A stretch of 64,000 bases of DNA, taken from Trichomonas vaginalis G3. Its lineage: Eukaryota > Parabasalia > Trichomonadida > Trichomonadidae. Every line of letters begins with the position of its first letter. Positions within the stretch are counted from its first letter, which is position 1. Made by a program: the position numbers and the translations under genes. The notes beneath the pieces are model-generated. The model saw only the letters and a list, made by a program, of their open reading frames with translations. It ran no database searches and was not told the origin of the DNA. Below, one piece after another: positions 26,415 to 36,349 of the stretch. The DNA lies in contig NC_067204.1 of the NCBI RefSeq assembly GCF_026262505.1, forward strand, positions 7,783,797 through 7,847,796. Reading direction: 5' to 3'.

Positions 26415-28961
26415 ATGGAAAATGATAAAAGCAATGCATTTAATATTGAAAACGAAAACTTTGAGATGACATTAGATATTATCGATGCTAATGTAGCAAA
26501 AAAGCAAAGTAGCTTATATTATTACGTAAAAATCCAGAAATTAAAAGAATCTTCAGAAGGACTATTTTTTGCTCTCAACAATGTAATGCAGTGCAAGACA
26601 TTTGAATCTTTCAATGTAGTTTTGGATATATTCAATAATTTATTATTACTCCAAGGAATAACATGGATACATTTTCAAAATGAAGAAGAAAAAATAAGCG
26701 CCATTGAGTCAGTAAAAGAAATATTCTTTTTTGAAATCGAAAACTCTAAATTTACCGAACATATCGAATTTGAAACTGTAATTAACAAGATCAGGATAAA
26801 ACTCATATTTGATGCGTACAACAGCAAAATATACAATCATAAGGAACTAATTTTATCATCGCTTTCCACTTTAAATCCAAAACATTCTTTAAAATTTATT
26901 CTTGAAATTGAAAATTCCTTAGTAATCAGGCCGTACATGACGAGATATGACTATGATGCATTCATTAATGACCTTAATATTGACGGAACTCAATCAGAAT
27001 TACTAGATTTTGTTATCAAAAAGATTAACGACGGAAATATAGAATTTTTAGAATGCCTAGCATCACTTATTAGATGGGTCGATATAAACCTACTGAATTT
27101 AGAGTCTGCTCGAAGTGCTGTTAAAATGTTTTTAGAAAACCCTCAAACAACAGCTCTCGCGCTTAAATGTATCACGTCACTTCTCAAAAGGAGCATTACT
27201 GCAGCAGAATTTGTTGAATATATTGATTATTTCGAACTTGACAATATAATTATGAGAATTTTACAAAAAGAAGACCTGAAGACTAATGATTTCTTGATTA
27301 CTGTTGATTGCTTAATCGAAATCTGTCAACTTGATGACATTTTCACGAGATTTTGGGATCAATATTCTTATGCTTTTATTTATTCAATTATCAGATGCCC
27401 AAATGCAAGAAAGATGCCAGATTCAATCGTTACATACGCAAAATCCCATCAAGATGATTGTCAGAAGTTAATCGAACTTGAAATTCGTTGTTTCAGTGAG
27501 GTTTTGCAGGCAAAAGACCCACCAGACTTCGAAAGATCCATTTCTAATATAATGACCAACTTAACTAGCATGTATAACCTTGCTTTTGTAAATAAAAATC
27601 CTAATACCAATAAACGACCAGTTTATTGTCTTCTTGAAGATATCCTCGAACAAATAATCAATAACGATGAATATGTTAACGAAGAAGAGATGATTGTAAT
27701 TGGTTTATCAAATTATTACGATAAATCAAGAAATTTTGAAGACATGGCACTTTTGATAAAGGATTTATCCGGTTTCATGCGTAATGACATCTTTACAACA
27801 AGAAGATTGAGGTGTTATTCGGAATATCTTAGTTTATTCGACAATAAAACAGAAAAGTTCGAAGGAGTTATAGAATGTGGTGAGGTTGCTTTCAAAAAAG
27901 CGTTTGATACACTTTTTGCCGACGAAAACTTAATTTCTACTTTTGAAGGAAAAGAAATTTTGACACAACTGAAAAATTTCCTAGAATCAACAAGTTCGGA
28001 CTACATAAGTCAACTACAGGACGATATACCAACGATTATCGAGAAATTGTTCCAATTCGGATCTGAAGATTCAATTAATTTATCTTGTACATTAATAGCA
28101 AAGATTCAAGACCAGGATATCAAGGACACATTATTTACTCAATGTTTTGAGGCTATTATCAATGCAGAATATGATGATGAAGACAAATTATTTAAATATG
28201 GATTTGATTTTCTACAAAAAATCAAATTTACACCATACGATGCTATCAAATCCCTTTACACAAAATTCTTCTCATTGGTTGCTGAGCAAAAAGCGTATAT
28301 TTCTGAATTAATTCTCACATCAACCGAAATTTTCGGTTACGAAGCCTTTCCAATGATATGGGACTCGATCAGATATGAGTGGAATAAGGTGAAAGTCCGA
28401 ATTAATTTACTTAAAGCCGCATTGGAGCTTCCTTTAGACCAAGATATTCAAAATTACATCATCGACCTGTTCAAATTGATTGCTAATCAGATAGTTGCTT
28501 GTGATCCAAAACACCAAGACCTATTCTATACTTATCATAGCTATTTGGCTTCATTTATAGTAAAATTTTTCGATAATTTTGTTCCAGATGAAGACAAACT
28601 TAATTACCTTGACACAATTGTTGATTTCTTCTGCAGAGCTGACATTTTCAAACTGGCTTTGGAAACAATTATGCCGTTTTTCATTGAAAAAATCCCAGAT
28701 GCGCTTCCGATCTTCGCAGAAGCAAGATTTATATCATTTGAGATCTTATTTAGAGATCTTAAAATAACAAAAGAGGACGCACAATTCTATTTCAAGTTGT
28801 TCTACAGATATCATCAGAAATTATTCCAAGTTAATCCAGAAGCATTCCAGAATTCAGTTAAATATGTTGGTGAAAGCAATATATTCGGTCAATACCTTAA
28901 TGCTGTCCAAGGTTTGATGCCGATTGAAAAATTTATTCAACATTATAATTCTCCACATTAA
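26415..28961 (+). CDS. exportin-T-like karyopherin
   Basis: An 848-residue all-helical HEAT-type protein. The segment LIRWVDINLLNLESARSAVKMF (positions about 213-234) and the following LKCITSLLKR match exportin-T, where a WIDLSLI helix precedes the CLFEVV(N/S)KGM helix. Exportin-T carries mature tRNA from nucleus to cytoplasm with Ran-GTP. Length is somewhat short of animal and yeast forms (about 960-1100). The N-terminal Ran-binding repeats are divergent, so another karyopherin of the CRM1/exportin-5 group remains possible. ATG at 26415 directly follows a T-run and A-run. No membrane segments. Confidence 0.6.
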   Translation: MENDKSNAFNIENENFEMTLDIIDANVAKKQSSLYYYVKIQKLKESSEGLFFALNNVMQCKTFESFNVVLDIFNNLLLLQGITWIHFQNEEEKISAIESVKEIFFFEIENSKFTEHIEFETVINKIRIKLIFDAYNSKIYNHKELILSSLSTLNPKHSLKFILEIENSLVIRPYMTRYDYDAFINDLNIDGTQSELLDFVIKKINDGNIEFLECLASLIRWVDINLLNLESARSAVKMFLENPQTTALALKCITSLLKRSITAAEFVEYIDYFELDNIIMRILQKEDLKTNDFLITVDCLIEICQLDDIFTRFWDQYSYAFIYSIIRCPNARKMPDSIVTYAKSHQDDCQKLIELEIRCFSEVLQAKDPPDFERSISNIMTNLTSMYNLAFVNKNPNTNKRPVYCLLEDILEQIINNDEYVNEEEMIVIGLSNYYDKSRNFEDMALLIKDLSGFMRNDIFTTRRLRCYSEYLSLFDNKTEKFEGVIECGEVAFKKAFDTLFADENLISTFEGKEILTQLKNFLESTSSDYISQLQDDIPTIIEKLFQFGSEDSINLSCTLIAKIQDQDIKDTLFTQCFEAIINAEYDDEDKLFKYGFDFLQKIKFTPYDAIKSLYTKFFSLVAEQKAYISELILTSTEIFGYEAFPMIWDSIRYEWNKVKVRINLLKAALELPLDQDIQNYIIDLFKLIANQIVACDPKHQDLFYTYHSYLASFIVKFFDNFVPDEDKLNYLDTIVDFFCRADIFKLALETIMPFFIEKIPDALPIFAEARFISFEILFRDLKITKEDAQFYFKLFYRYHQKLFQVNPEAFQNSVKYVGESNIFGQYLNAVQGLMPIEKFIQHYNSPH

Positions 28962-29390
28962 ATCCTATTATCTATTGTTTGTTTTTAAAGAATTTAGACT
29001 AAATATGAATTTTGAATAGGTCAATATTGTATAATAACAGTTATTTGAAAGTGAATTTAATGAGAATTTATGGTATTTCTAGTGTATGATACTTTCAACA
29101 TATTTTCTTAGATGGTATCAATCAATCTATATAATCTATGTAAAAGATCTTGTATATAAAACTAAAATCTTTTAAAATTGAGCACAAGTAGCAAATCACT
29201 AATAAGATTATCCATTATCATACTCTTAGAGCTCAGAGAAGGAAATCATGAATTGAAAATTCAATAAGAATTTCAAATTCTCAACTTTATTTCTTAAATT
29301 ATTATCCAGTGCTTATTGTCTATCAAATCATATAAAATTTAAGATGGGCAAACTTTTTTTATAAATTTTTTTAGATTGACACCTTTTCCG
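28962..29390. promoter_or_regulatory. spacer and displaced promoter of the WD40 gene
   Basis: AT-rich spacer ending in the native 5' flank of the WD40 gene. ACCTTTTCCGCATAAATGCAG reads across 29381-29401. The CCTTTT there matches the M5-type trichomonad start-site element at the expected distance from the original ATG, now duplicated at 29396-29398. The fold-back insertion moved this promoter about 0.5 kb away from the coding region. Confidence 0.5.
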
Positions 29391-29401
29391 CATAAATGCA
29401 G

Positions 29402-29906
29402 TATCTCACTTTTGTGGACAAAATGCAAAAACCTATGAATTTTCCTATTTTAATTTGATATTCATAATATATAAGTATTTGTAATGCATATTCTATCTTC
29501 TAATTAGTAAAATTACATTGCCCGCCAAAATCAAAAATTTTCTATTGAAAAAATAGCGCCAAGTCCAAAAGTGTCATTTTCTCATTGAAGACCGCAGCTG
29601 GAGTCAATGCCGATTATCCACTTGCTGGGATGCTACACAGCCTTTGATCTGGCCAATCATAGTGCTGTTCCATCCACATCAGCAAGTGATTTCGGCATTG
29701 ACTCCAGCTGCGGTCTTCAATGAGAAAATGACACTTTTGGACTTGGCGCTATTTTTTCAATAGAAAATTTTTGATTTTGGCGGGCAATGTAATTTTACTA
29801 ATTAGAAGATAGAATATGCATTACAAATACTTATATATTATGAATATCAAATTAAAATAGGAAAATTCATAGGTTTTTGCATTTTGTCCACAAAAGTGAG
29901 ACAGCC
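29402..29906. mobile_element. MULE-type fold-back MITE inserted at a start codon
   Basis: A 505-base non-coding element with near-perfect inverted arms of about 225 bases (29404-29627 and 29680-29900) around a 52-base loop. The outer TIR begins (AG)TATCTCACTTTTGTGG. It is flanked by a direct repeat CATAAATGCAG (29391-29401 and 29907-29917). The unambiguous part of this target duplication is 8-11 bp, the range used by Mutator-like transposases. No coding capacity. High arm identity implies recent origin. A second, longer element with the same end starts at 34612. Confidence 0.85.
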
Positions 29907-29911
29907 CATAA

Positions 29912-32482
29912 ATGCAGAAAGATATTTCTTTATGGAGAACTAAAGCAGAAAACTACTTTGGTCTCCACAATGAATATGTTAAGAATTCTGTATGCCAAAA
30001 TATTAAATCTCCACAAAAGATTGTCGCTGATTATTTACTTCCTTTGTCATATTATGTAGATGCACTTGGCAACTGCAGATTATACTCTTTAGATGGTGCA
30101 TACAAGTACAACGAAATCGGTTCATGCAATCTTAACATCCGCCCGACTTCAATTGCAAGTTCAAGAGATAATCTTTTAGTTTCAACGACAAAAGGTGTTA
30201 TGATGTATACAACTAACGCTTCATTAGCATCTCGTGCACAGAACATCGATGATTTTATGCAAATGGCTCTTCCAGTTCAAGAACAGCCAAAAGATTTGGG
30301 AGAACCTGTCATTAGGTTCTTCTCATGCGATACAAAAGTCGAAGGATGGGCTAACAAAGAGTTTTCTGTCATTCCTTATGACGAATTCAAAGATGATAAA
30401 AGCAGAATTGCCAAAAAGAGTGTTGACAAGTTTTATGAGCAATGCAAGAAAGAAACACCATTTAAAGCCGAACAAACATTCTTTTTCGATCATACAGATG
30501 TTATGAAACAAATAAATTCAAATAATCCACCACCGCCACCAATTACAGGCCCTGTATCAACGGCAGTTCGCCAAGTATCATACACATGGCGCAATCTGCA
30601 GGCATTCGTATCAATTATGGGTACAAATTGGTTTAATTGGGATATAACTCGCCAAAAGCTCAAAAACGGCGGGTATGGAGGCGGATTCCAGATATCATCA
30701 CTCGACATATCCCCGATTTTACGCGAAACCTTTGCGGTTGGCACTTACGGCGGATATGTCAAAATCGTCGATCTCCGATCGAAACAAGATGCTCCAGAGC
30801 TCAACATCACATCGGACTTCTCACCTGTCTCTGTTGTCAAATTCTCACCCATTGTTCAACCATTACTTGCCACCACTTCGTCAGATTTCAGTGTCAAACT
30901 TTGGGATCTCCGTATTGGCTTCGAAAAGCCATTTCTTGTTCTCGAAGGCCACGACCATCAAGTCAGCAGCATACAATTCTCAAATCATCGCGCAGATTTC
31001 TTATTTACATCATCATACGACGGATCGATCGCAATTTGGAACATTAACAACCAATATCCACCACATCATTGTCTTACGAAAGTTACTCCATCTCCTGGAG
31101 CTAAAATCCTTGAGATGGTCGCTGGATATCATCGCGCCGACTCATTTTACTACAGTTGCTCCGATGGAGTTACAGGAGTTTACGAGCTTCGTCCTAAGCT
31201 CTTCCGTCCTGTCATTCCCCATCGTCTTACAACAACAGAAGACCAAGAAGCAGAAGAATTGTCTTATTTCAGGAGAAACCAATTATTACTCTCCAAGATC
31301 CTTCCTAAAATTAACAGGGTCTTCGAAAAGAAGGAAGACGTAACTCCGATCTTCCCTCTTCTTGATTTAGCGAAATCAGTTCCATTTGATCTCGAAAACG
31401 TGGGAATGTCGCAATCCCCTCTCGCAGATATTATTTCCCACTACTCATACTACACGTCCAACGCCATCCCGATGCAATTGCAGCAGATTCCAGAACCACA
31501 ACAATTATCTGATGCAGGAAGAGCGAATTTATTCGCAAAAGTCATCGGCAGCATACAAAAGAAGGACCCCGCGACACTGATGGTCGAGAAAAGAAACATC
31601 ATTCTCGTTCTCGACGCTTTTTCGAGAGAACAAATTTTGGGAATTGTTCAGGTTATCTCGCTATCGTCATTTGAAGATGCATTGGAAGTTGGTGGAGCCT
31701 ATTTAGAACTGGTTACCACTACAAACAAGGCCGATAAGTTCCTTGATGTCGGATATTTCCTACTTTATCCGACAGTTTACGACGATCCGACCCAGAAATT
31801 CATTCCTTACACTGAGAAAAGTGTAGACGAGAAGACTCGCTTGAAGCCAATCTTCGACAACACTTCTAAAATCAAACAAGAATTGGCAGATTTGCAGGCA
31901 ATCATTGCAACGGCCGCAAACGATGCCAAAATATCGAATGATATGTATAAGACATTACAAAGATACGACAGCTTCGTTTCTTTGTTCTTATGCAGAACAT
32001 ATCTTTCATTGATGCTTTCCATGCAACAATGGTCATTCTGTATCATCAGGGCAGCTTCTATCGCCAAGGAACTCGCAGCGTTTCCAATCAAAAAGGTCCT
32101 TTTCGACTGGATTGAGGCAGAAGTAACTCCAAGATTTTTCCCAACGGTTGCAAGAAAAATTGCCGATGAAAAAATCACTGATGTTCAGTATGCAGTTACA
32201 ATTGCTGAGATTATAGTAATTGGTATTGGAGCTGATGAAATAACACCAACTTTCGAAGAAAATATTACTAAATTGATCGGAATTGTGAAGAATTCCCTTG
32301 AAAAAGTTATAAATGGTCACGAATGCGTTAAAATATTCGGAAAGAACTCTTTCGAAATCGCTTCGATGATTCAGAAGAGAATTGACGAGTTAAAGCACTT
32401 CTCTTCAACAAAGACATTCCAGAGATGCAGAAGCGCCCAATCATTGGCAACTTTAATTGCCAACGCAGCAAATAAGGCTTGA
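29912..32482 (+). CDS. WD40-repeat protein, 856 aa
   Basis: Starts MQKDISLWRTKAENYFG. An irregular N-terminal half has a poly-Pro patch (NPPPPPIT, about 210). A WD40 block follows, with clear repeats: TYGGYVKIVDLR, TTSSDFSVKLWDLR and SSYDGSIAIWNI (about 275-390). The last 400 residues are alpha-helical. The architecture resembles adaptor or coat proteins, but no specific orthologue is recognised; the WD core is loosely Pex7/RBAP-like. Middle-gene codons are richer in C/G than at the ends. The MITE duplicated the start codon region, so the coding sequence is intact, but its original promoter is now 0.5 kb upstream. Confidence 0.85.
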   Translation: MQKDISLWRTKAENYFGLHNEYVKNSVCQNIKSPQKIVADYLLPLSYYVDALGNCRLYSLDGAYKYNEIGSCNLNIRPTSIASSRDNLLVSTTKGVMMYTTNASLASRAQNIDDFMQMALPVQEQPKDLGEPVIRFFSCDTKVEGWANKEFSVIPYDEFKDDKSRIAKKSVDKFYEQCKKETPFKAEQTFFFDHTDVMKQINSNNPPPPPITGPVSTAVRQVSYTWRNLQAFVSIMGTNWFNWDITRQKLKNGGYGGGFQISSLDISPILRETFAVGTYGGYVKIVDLRSKQDAPELNITSDFSPVSVVKFSPIVQPLLATTSSDFSVKLWDLRIGFEKPFLVLEGHDHQVSSIQFSNHRADFLFTSSYDGSIAIWNINNQYPPHHCLTKVTPSPGAKILEMVAGYHRADSFYYSCSDGVTGVYELRPKLFRPVIPHRLTTTEDQEAEELSYFRRNQLLLSKILPKINRVFEKKEDVTPIFPLLDLAKSVPFDLENVGMSQSPLADIISHYSYYTSNAIPMQLQQIPEPQQLSDAGRANLFAKVIGSIQKKDPATLMVEKRNIILVLDAFSREQILGIVQVISLSSFEDALEVGGAYLELVTTTNKADKFLDVGYFLLYPTVYDDPTQKFIPYTEKSVDEKTRLKPIFDNTSKIKQELADLQAIIATAANDAKISNDMYKTLQRYDSFVSLFLCRTYLSLMLSMQQWSFCIIRAASIAKELAAFPIKKVLFDWIEAEVTPRFFPTVARKIADEKITDVQYAVTIAEIIVIGIGADEITPTFEENITKLIGIVKNSLEKVINGHECVKIFGKNSFEIASMIQKRIDELKHFSSTKTFQRCRSAQSLATLIANAANKA

Positions 32483-33048
32483 TTTTATTTATTTTAAAGT
32501 GTGTTTTTGAACAAAATAATTTTTATAATTATACATCTAATATCAAAACTTTATCAGATCATTAATCTACATATATAAGCTTTGCATCATCTCTAGCCAG
32601 AGTTTCAGACCAAATTTTTAGAAATTTTACTCTGTATAAACAAAATGAGTTTAGGTGGGGAAATTTGATATTTTTCGATACCATAAACTCCTTTAATGGA
32701 AGTGATGTGCAAGATGGTCATATAATACTGAAAATGAGAGCACCCAACCAGAATAGGAGAATTATAACTTAACAGTTAGTTGTTTCACTTTTGTCTAAGA
32801 ACTCTATATTGATTCTGGCTAGAAACTAGAGAAATTAATTTTTGGCTCATTAAAAGTATTATAATATTATTATAAAATCAAGTGATTTGGAGTGATTGGC
32901 AAACAAGAATGAATAAACGAGTACGTAAGCTCGGAATGAGAACGAAAAATTAAACAAGGATTGTGTTGAGGATTTCGTATCGAAATTAGTTATTTCTCAA
33001 TGTATGCGCAAATAATTATTTGTTTGAAGAATAAAATATAATTTTTTT
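32483..33048. other. intergenic region, nothing supported
   Basis: About 570 bases of AT-rich spacer between the convergent WD40 and ankyrin genes. No repeat, RNA or gene is recognised; a T-run sits at the ankyrin 3' end. Confidence 0.5.
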
Positions 33049-34569
33049 TTAGTTTAAATTTCGAAGGCCTTGTTTTATGCGTCTACAAGAACGAGTCCAT
33101 CGCTCTTCATAATCAAGAGGGATAGATCCATCTCCGTCTTTAGCATTGATATCTGCACCATTTGAAATAAGAACTTCTGCAGTTTCTTTGTTGTCATTCA
33201 TGGCTGCATAATGAAGAGGGGTGAGTCCTATTATGTCTTTAGCATTGATATCTGCACCATTTGAAATTAGAATTTCTGCAGTTTCTTTGCTGTTATTCAT
33301 GGCTGCATAATGAAGAGGGGTGAGTCCTATTATGTCTTTAGCATTGATATCTGCACCATTTGAAATTAGAATTTCTGCAGTTTCTTTGCTGTTATTCATG
33401 GCTGCATAATGAAGAGGGGTAGATCCATCTTCGTCTTTAGCATTGATATCTGCACCATTTGAAATAAGAATTTCTGCAATTTCTTTGTTATTATATTTGG
33501 CTGCATAATGAAGAGGGGTGAGTCCTATTCTGTCTTTAGCATTGATATCTGCACCATTTGAAATTAGAATTTCTGCAGTTTCTTTGCTGTTATTCTTGGC
33601 TGCAGAGTGAAGAGGGGTGAGTCCTATTCTGTCTTTAGCATTGATATCTGCACCATTTGAAATAAAATATTCTAAAAGTGATGAAAGATGGAAATTCGGA
33701 GAATAAACAAAACATTTGTTGATGTCATTTGTTTGATCCAAGTAAACTAAAAATGATTGAAGATTATTGTATTTAGAGCACAAATTTAAATCAATTTTTA
33801 TATTGTGTTCATTCATCAAAAATGTGACAAAATCAATATTATGTGATATAATTGCATATTCCATGCATACATCATCTGGTTTTTGTACTTTCAAGCATTC
33901 ATTCATAATTTCTGGATTTCCACCCAAAAAAGAATATCTAAGACAATTTCGATTGATTTCTGATTGAAATTTCGTTCTTAAAAACTTAAAACAATCAACA
34001 GATCCATGATAACAACATAATTCAAGTAACGAAAAACCTACTCTTGAATATGGATATAAATAACTTTTTAATTTTTGATCTTTATCAAATCCTTCTTTTT
34101 CTGTAAAATTTATCAATGCTATTTTGTCATCATCCATAATAGATCTGTGAATTGTTTTTTGGTTGTGAATATCAGATGAATAATGAGAATCTTCAAAATC
34201 GTTAAAACTTTTTTGCCCGTTTTCATTCAATACAATATTGTATTCTTTGTAGAAAAGGTAATTGAAAACTCTGTTGATTTCGTTGACATGATTTAGATGG
34301 TATTCGTCAACAATTTGTTTGGCAATCACTAAATATGACTTCATGTAGCGGTTGTTATAAATTGAAAGTTGGGATATTTCAGTGATTATCGCATCAGGCG
34401 GAATTTGATAAGAGTCAATCAGGTTTTGTTTGATTTTTTTGAAAATTGCGTTTAATTTTTCTTCGTCATTTGTTTTCAGCCTGTACAAAGCATCGAAGAC
34501 ATCATTATATCCCGTATGAATCTCCATCAATTTGTCATAATGAGTTTGGTTAATTTCTTCCATGGACAT
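33049..34569 (-). CDS. ankyrin-repeat protein with DUF3447-type N-terminus
   Basis: A 506-residue protein of the expanded Trichomonas ankyrin family. The helical N-terminal half (about 1-290, with SLLELCCYHGSVDCFKFL and related diverged repeats of the DUF3447 kind) is followed by six regular 33-residue ankyrin repeats. Their consensus is DGSTPLHYAAxNNSKE, then TAEILISNGADINAK. At DNA level the repeats keep a 99-base period (33130-33660) and are almost identical, showing recent expansion or conversion. Function is protein binding; partner unknown. Start chosen at the ATG at 34569 (a second ATG is two codons on). A MULE end lies only about 42 bases upstream. Confidence 0.88.
   Translation of the reverse strand: MSMEEINQTHYDKLMEIHTGYNDVFDALYRLKTNDEEKLNAIFKKIKQNLIDSYQIPPDAIITEISQLSIYNNRYMKSYLVIAKQIVDEYHLNHVNEINRVFNYLFYKEYNIVLNENGQKSFNDFEDSHYSSDIHNQKTIHRSIMDDDKIALINFTEKEGFDKDQKLKSYLYPYSRVGFSLLELCCYHGSVDCFKFLRTKFQSEINRNCLRYSFLGGNPEIMNECLKVQKPDDVCMEYAIISHNIDFVTFLMNEHNIKIDLNLCSKYNNLQSFLVYLDQTNDINKCFVYSPNFHLSSLLEYFISNGADINAKDRIGLTPLHSAAKNNSKETAEILISNGADINAKDRIGLTPLHYAAKYNNKEIAEILISNGADINAKDEDGSTPLHYAAMNNSKETAEILISNGADINAKDIIGLTPLHYAAMNNSKETAEILISNGADINAKDIIGLTPLHYAAMNDNKETAEVLISNGADINAKDGDGSIPLDYEERWTRSCRRIKQGLRNLN
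33130..33670 (-). repeat. 99-bp tandem ankyrin-coding repeats
   Basis: Six near-identical 99-base units. The sequence GCATTGATATCTGCACCA recurs at exact 99-base steps. Units two and three from the 3' end are almost indistinguishable, including silent sites. Confidence 0.9.
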
Positions 34570-34611
34570 CAATCAAAAATTTTAGATGTCATAATTTTAC
34601 CGAAATTTCAC

Positions 34612-34705
34612 AGTAACTCACTTTTGTGGACAAAATGAAAAAATCTATGAAATTTCCTATTTTAATTTGATATTCATAATATATAGGTATTTGTAATGCA
34701 TATTC
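34612..34705. mobile_element. MULE left inverted repeat, copy 2 (part 1)
   Basis: Begins (C)AGTAACTCACTTTTGTGG and follows the outer arm of the 29.4-kb MITE for about 90 bases up to GTAATGCATATTC, with several substitutions, so it is an older copy. It is interrupted here by a fold-back element of another family and resumes at 35961-35992. It lies about 42 bases upstream of the ankyrin start codon. Confidence 0.8.
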
Positions 34706-35956
34706 TGTAATAAACAGAAATTCATCAAAAGTGACAGCTCTCAATTTTTTGACATTTGTAAATTCTAAATTGAATGAGAAAAATGAAATAATACTAAGCA
34801 TAAGACAATATTCTAGATTTAATTATAATTAGGAAAAAGTTAGTTTTGAGAGTACTTTTCATAGGCATATAGAATGAAATCTTCTGAAAAATAATATCAC
34901 ATAAACTCATATTATTTTCTAATATATAACTATTTTATATAAAAATCAAATTCAATGATCTTAAAAGCGAAGGATAAACCTCAAAATTTACGAATATAAT
35001 GAGTGGGAATGTAATGCTTATCTATCATAAAACCATATGAAATATCAATTTTTGCTTTACGCCTAATTTTTGACGACAATTAGCAAAAAATGTTAAATGT
35101 TAACACTCAGTCCATTTGAATATGAAAAATAAAATTGACTTTGATTAAATGTTTTTATTTATCATGCAATTCTTCTTGCGACCAAAGATTTGAATAAAAG
35201 TTCAAAAAATAAGATAGCTTAAAAAATAATATACGGTAGTGTTTACTAATAGATGAATAGTATATAAATTCTATTAAATGGATTTGATCCAAAAATATAT
35301 AAAATTTGATCATAAATAAAATCGTTTTAAATTACTTCTTCATTTAAATTATAACAATTATTTTTGGTTTTATATTTTTTTGGATCAAATCCATTTTAAT
35401 AGAATTTATATACTATTCATCTATTAGTAAACACTACCGTATATTATTTTTTAAGCTATCTTATTTTTGAACTTTTATTCAAATCTTTGGTCGCAAGAAG
35501 AATTGCATGATAAATAAAAACATTTAATCAAAGTCAATTTTATTTTTCATATTCAAATGGACTGAGTGTTAACATTTAACATTTTTTGCTAATTGTCGTC
35601 AAAAATTAGGCGTAAAGCAAAAATTGATATTTCATATGGTTTTATGATAGATAAGCATTACATTCCCACTCATTATATTCGTAAATTTTGAGGTTTATCC
35701 TTCGCTTTTAAGATCATTGAATTTGATTTTTATATAAAATAGTTATATATTAGAAAATAATATGAGTTTATGTGATATTATTTTTCAGAAGATTTTGTGT
35801 TCTTCTTCAAAATTTTATTTTTTTATTAAAAAGAATCTTTACAAAATAGACATTTATTTTAATTAATATTTAAAAACGTGCTCTATCAAAAGTTCCAAAA
35901 ATTCAATATTTTAGCTTTTCTGAGGTGTCACTTTTGATGAATTTCTGTTTACAACA
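34706..35956. mobile_element. fold-back element F1, 1251 bp
   Basis: Ends are TGTAATAAACAG and (reverse complement) TGTTGTAAACAG, both running on as AAATTCATCAAAAGTGACA. It is flanked by a 4-base target duplication ATTC (34702-34705, 35957-35960); the uninterrupted MITE at 29.49 kb shows the empty site with a single ATTC. After unlike subterminal segments of about 170 bases, it has inverted arms of about 425 bases (34878-35305 and 35372-35796) around a 66-base loop. No coding capacity. Family is unassigned; the short TSD and long palindrome resemble fold-back MITEs. A smaller relative is at 39232. Confidence 0.85.
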
Positions 35957-35960
35957 ATTC

Positions 35961-35992
35961 TATCTTCTAATTAGTAAAATTACATTGCCCGC
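35961..35992. mobile_element. MULE left inverted repeat, copy 2 (part 2)
   Basis: TATCTTCTAATTAG through CATTGCCCGCC continues the MULE arm interrupted by F1, matching 29494-29525. Beyond 35992 the sequence departs from the small MITE. This copy either has a different interior or is truncated; no matching right end was found in the window. Confidence 0.7.
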
Positions 35993-36314
35993 CACAAGCA
36001 TATCATTTGATTTATTGATCTGCAGTGTGAAGATACATATTTGATCAAATATAATTTGGGGCCTCAGGTGGCTTCGCTTGCCCTTCGGGCAAATTAAATA
36101 ATTTTTTGAAAAATTGAATTATTCACTATTTGGTTGGCGCAAAGCGCCAACCAAATAATGAAGAATACTAATAAATGTTTACTAAAAATATGATTAAAAT
36201 TTCTGAACGAAAACTATCAAAATTAAGTCATAAAAAATATAAATATAGGATGCTAATTTACTGTAAATTCATAATGTCAAAAGTTACTGTGTTGTCCTCT
36301 ATATATACACTTTC

Positions 36315-36349
36315 TTAATTCTATCGGCGCGAAGCGCCGATAGAATTAA
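36315..36349. repeat. 16-bp perfect hairpin with GAA loop
   Basis: TTAATTCTATCGGCGC, loop GAA, then its exact complement. The strongest of the hairpin run in this region. The GC-rich tip (GGCGC-GAA-GCGCC) matches the design of the stem-loops at the Maverick end. Confidence 0.85.

Noticed and set aside
36276-36290. Possible right end of the second MULE copy (AAAAGTTACTGTG)
   Set aside because: It is in inverted orientation relative to the left flank, so it is not a target duplication, and no terminal repeat adjoins it.
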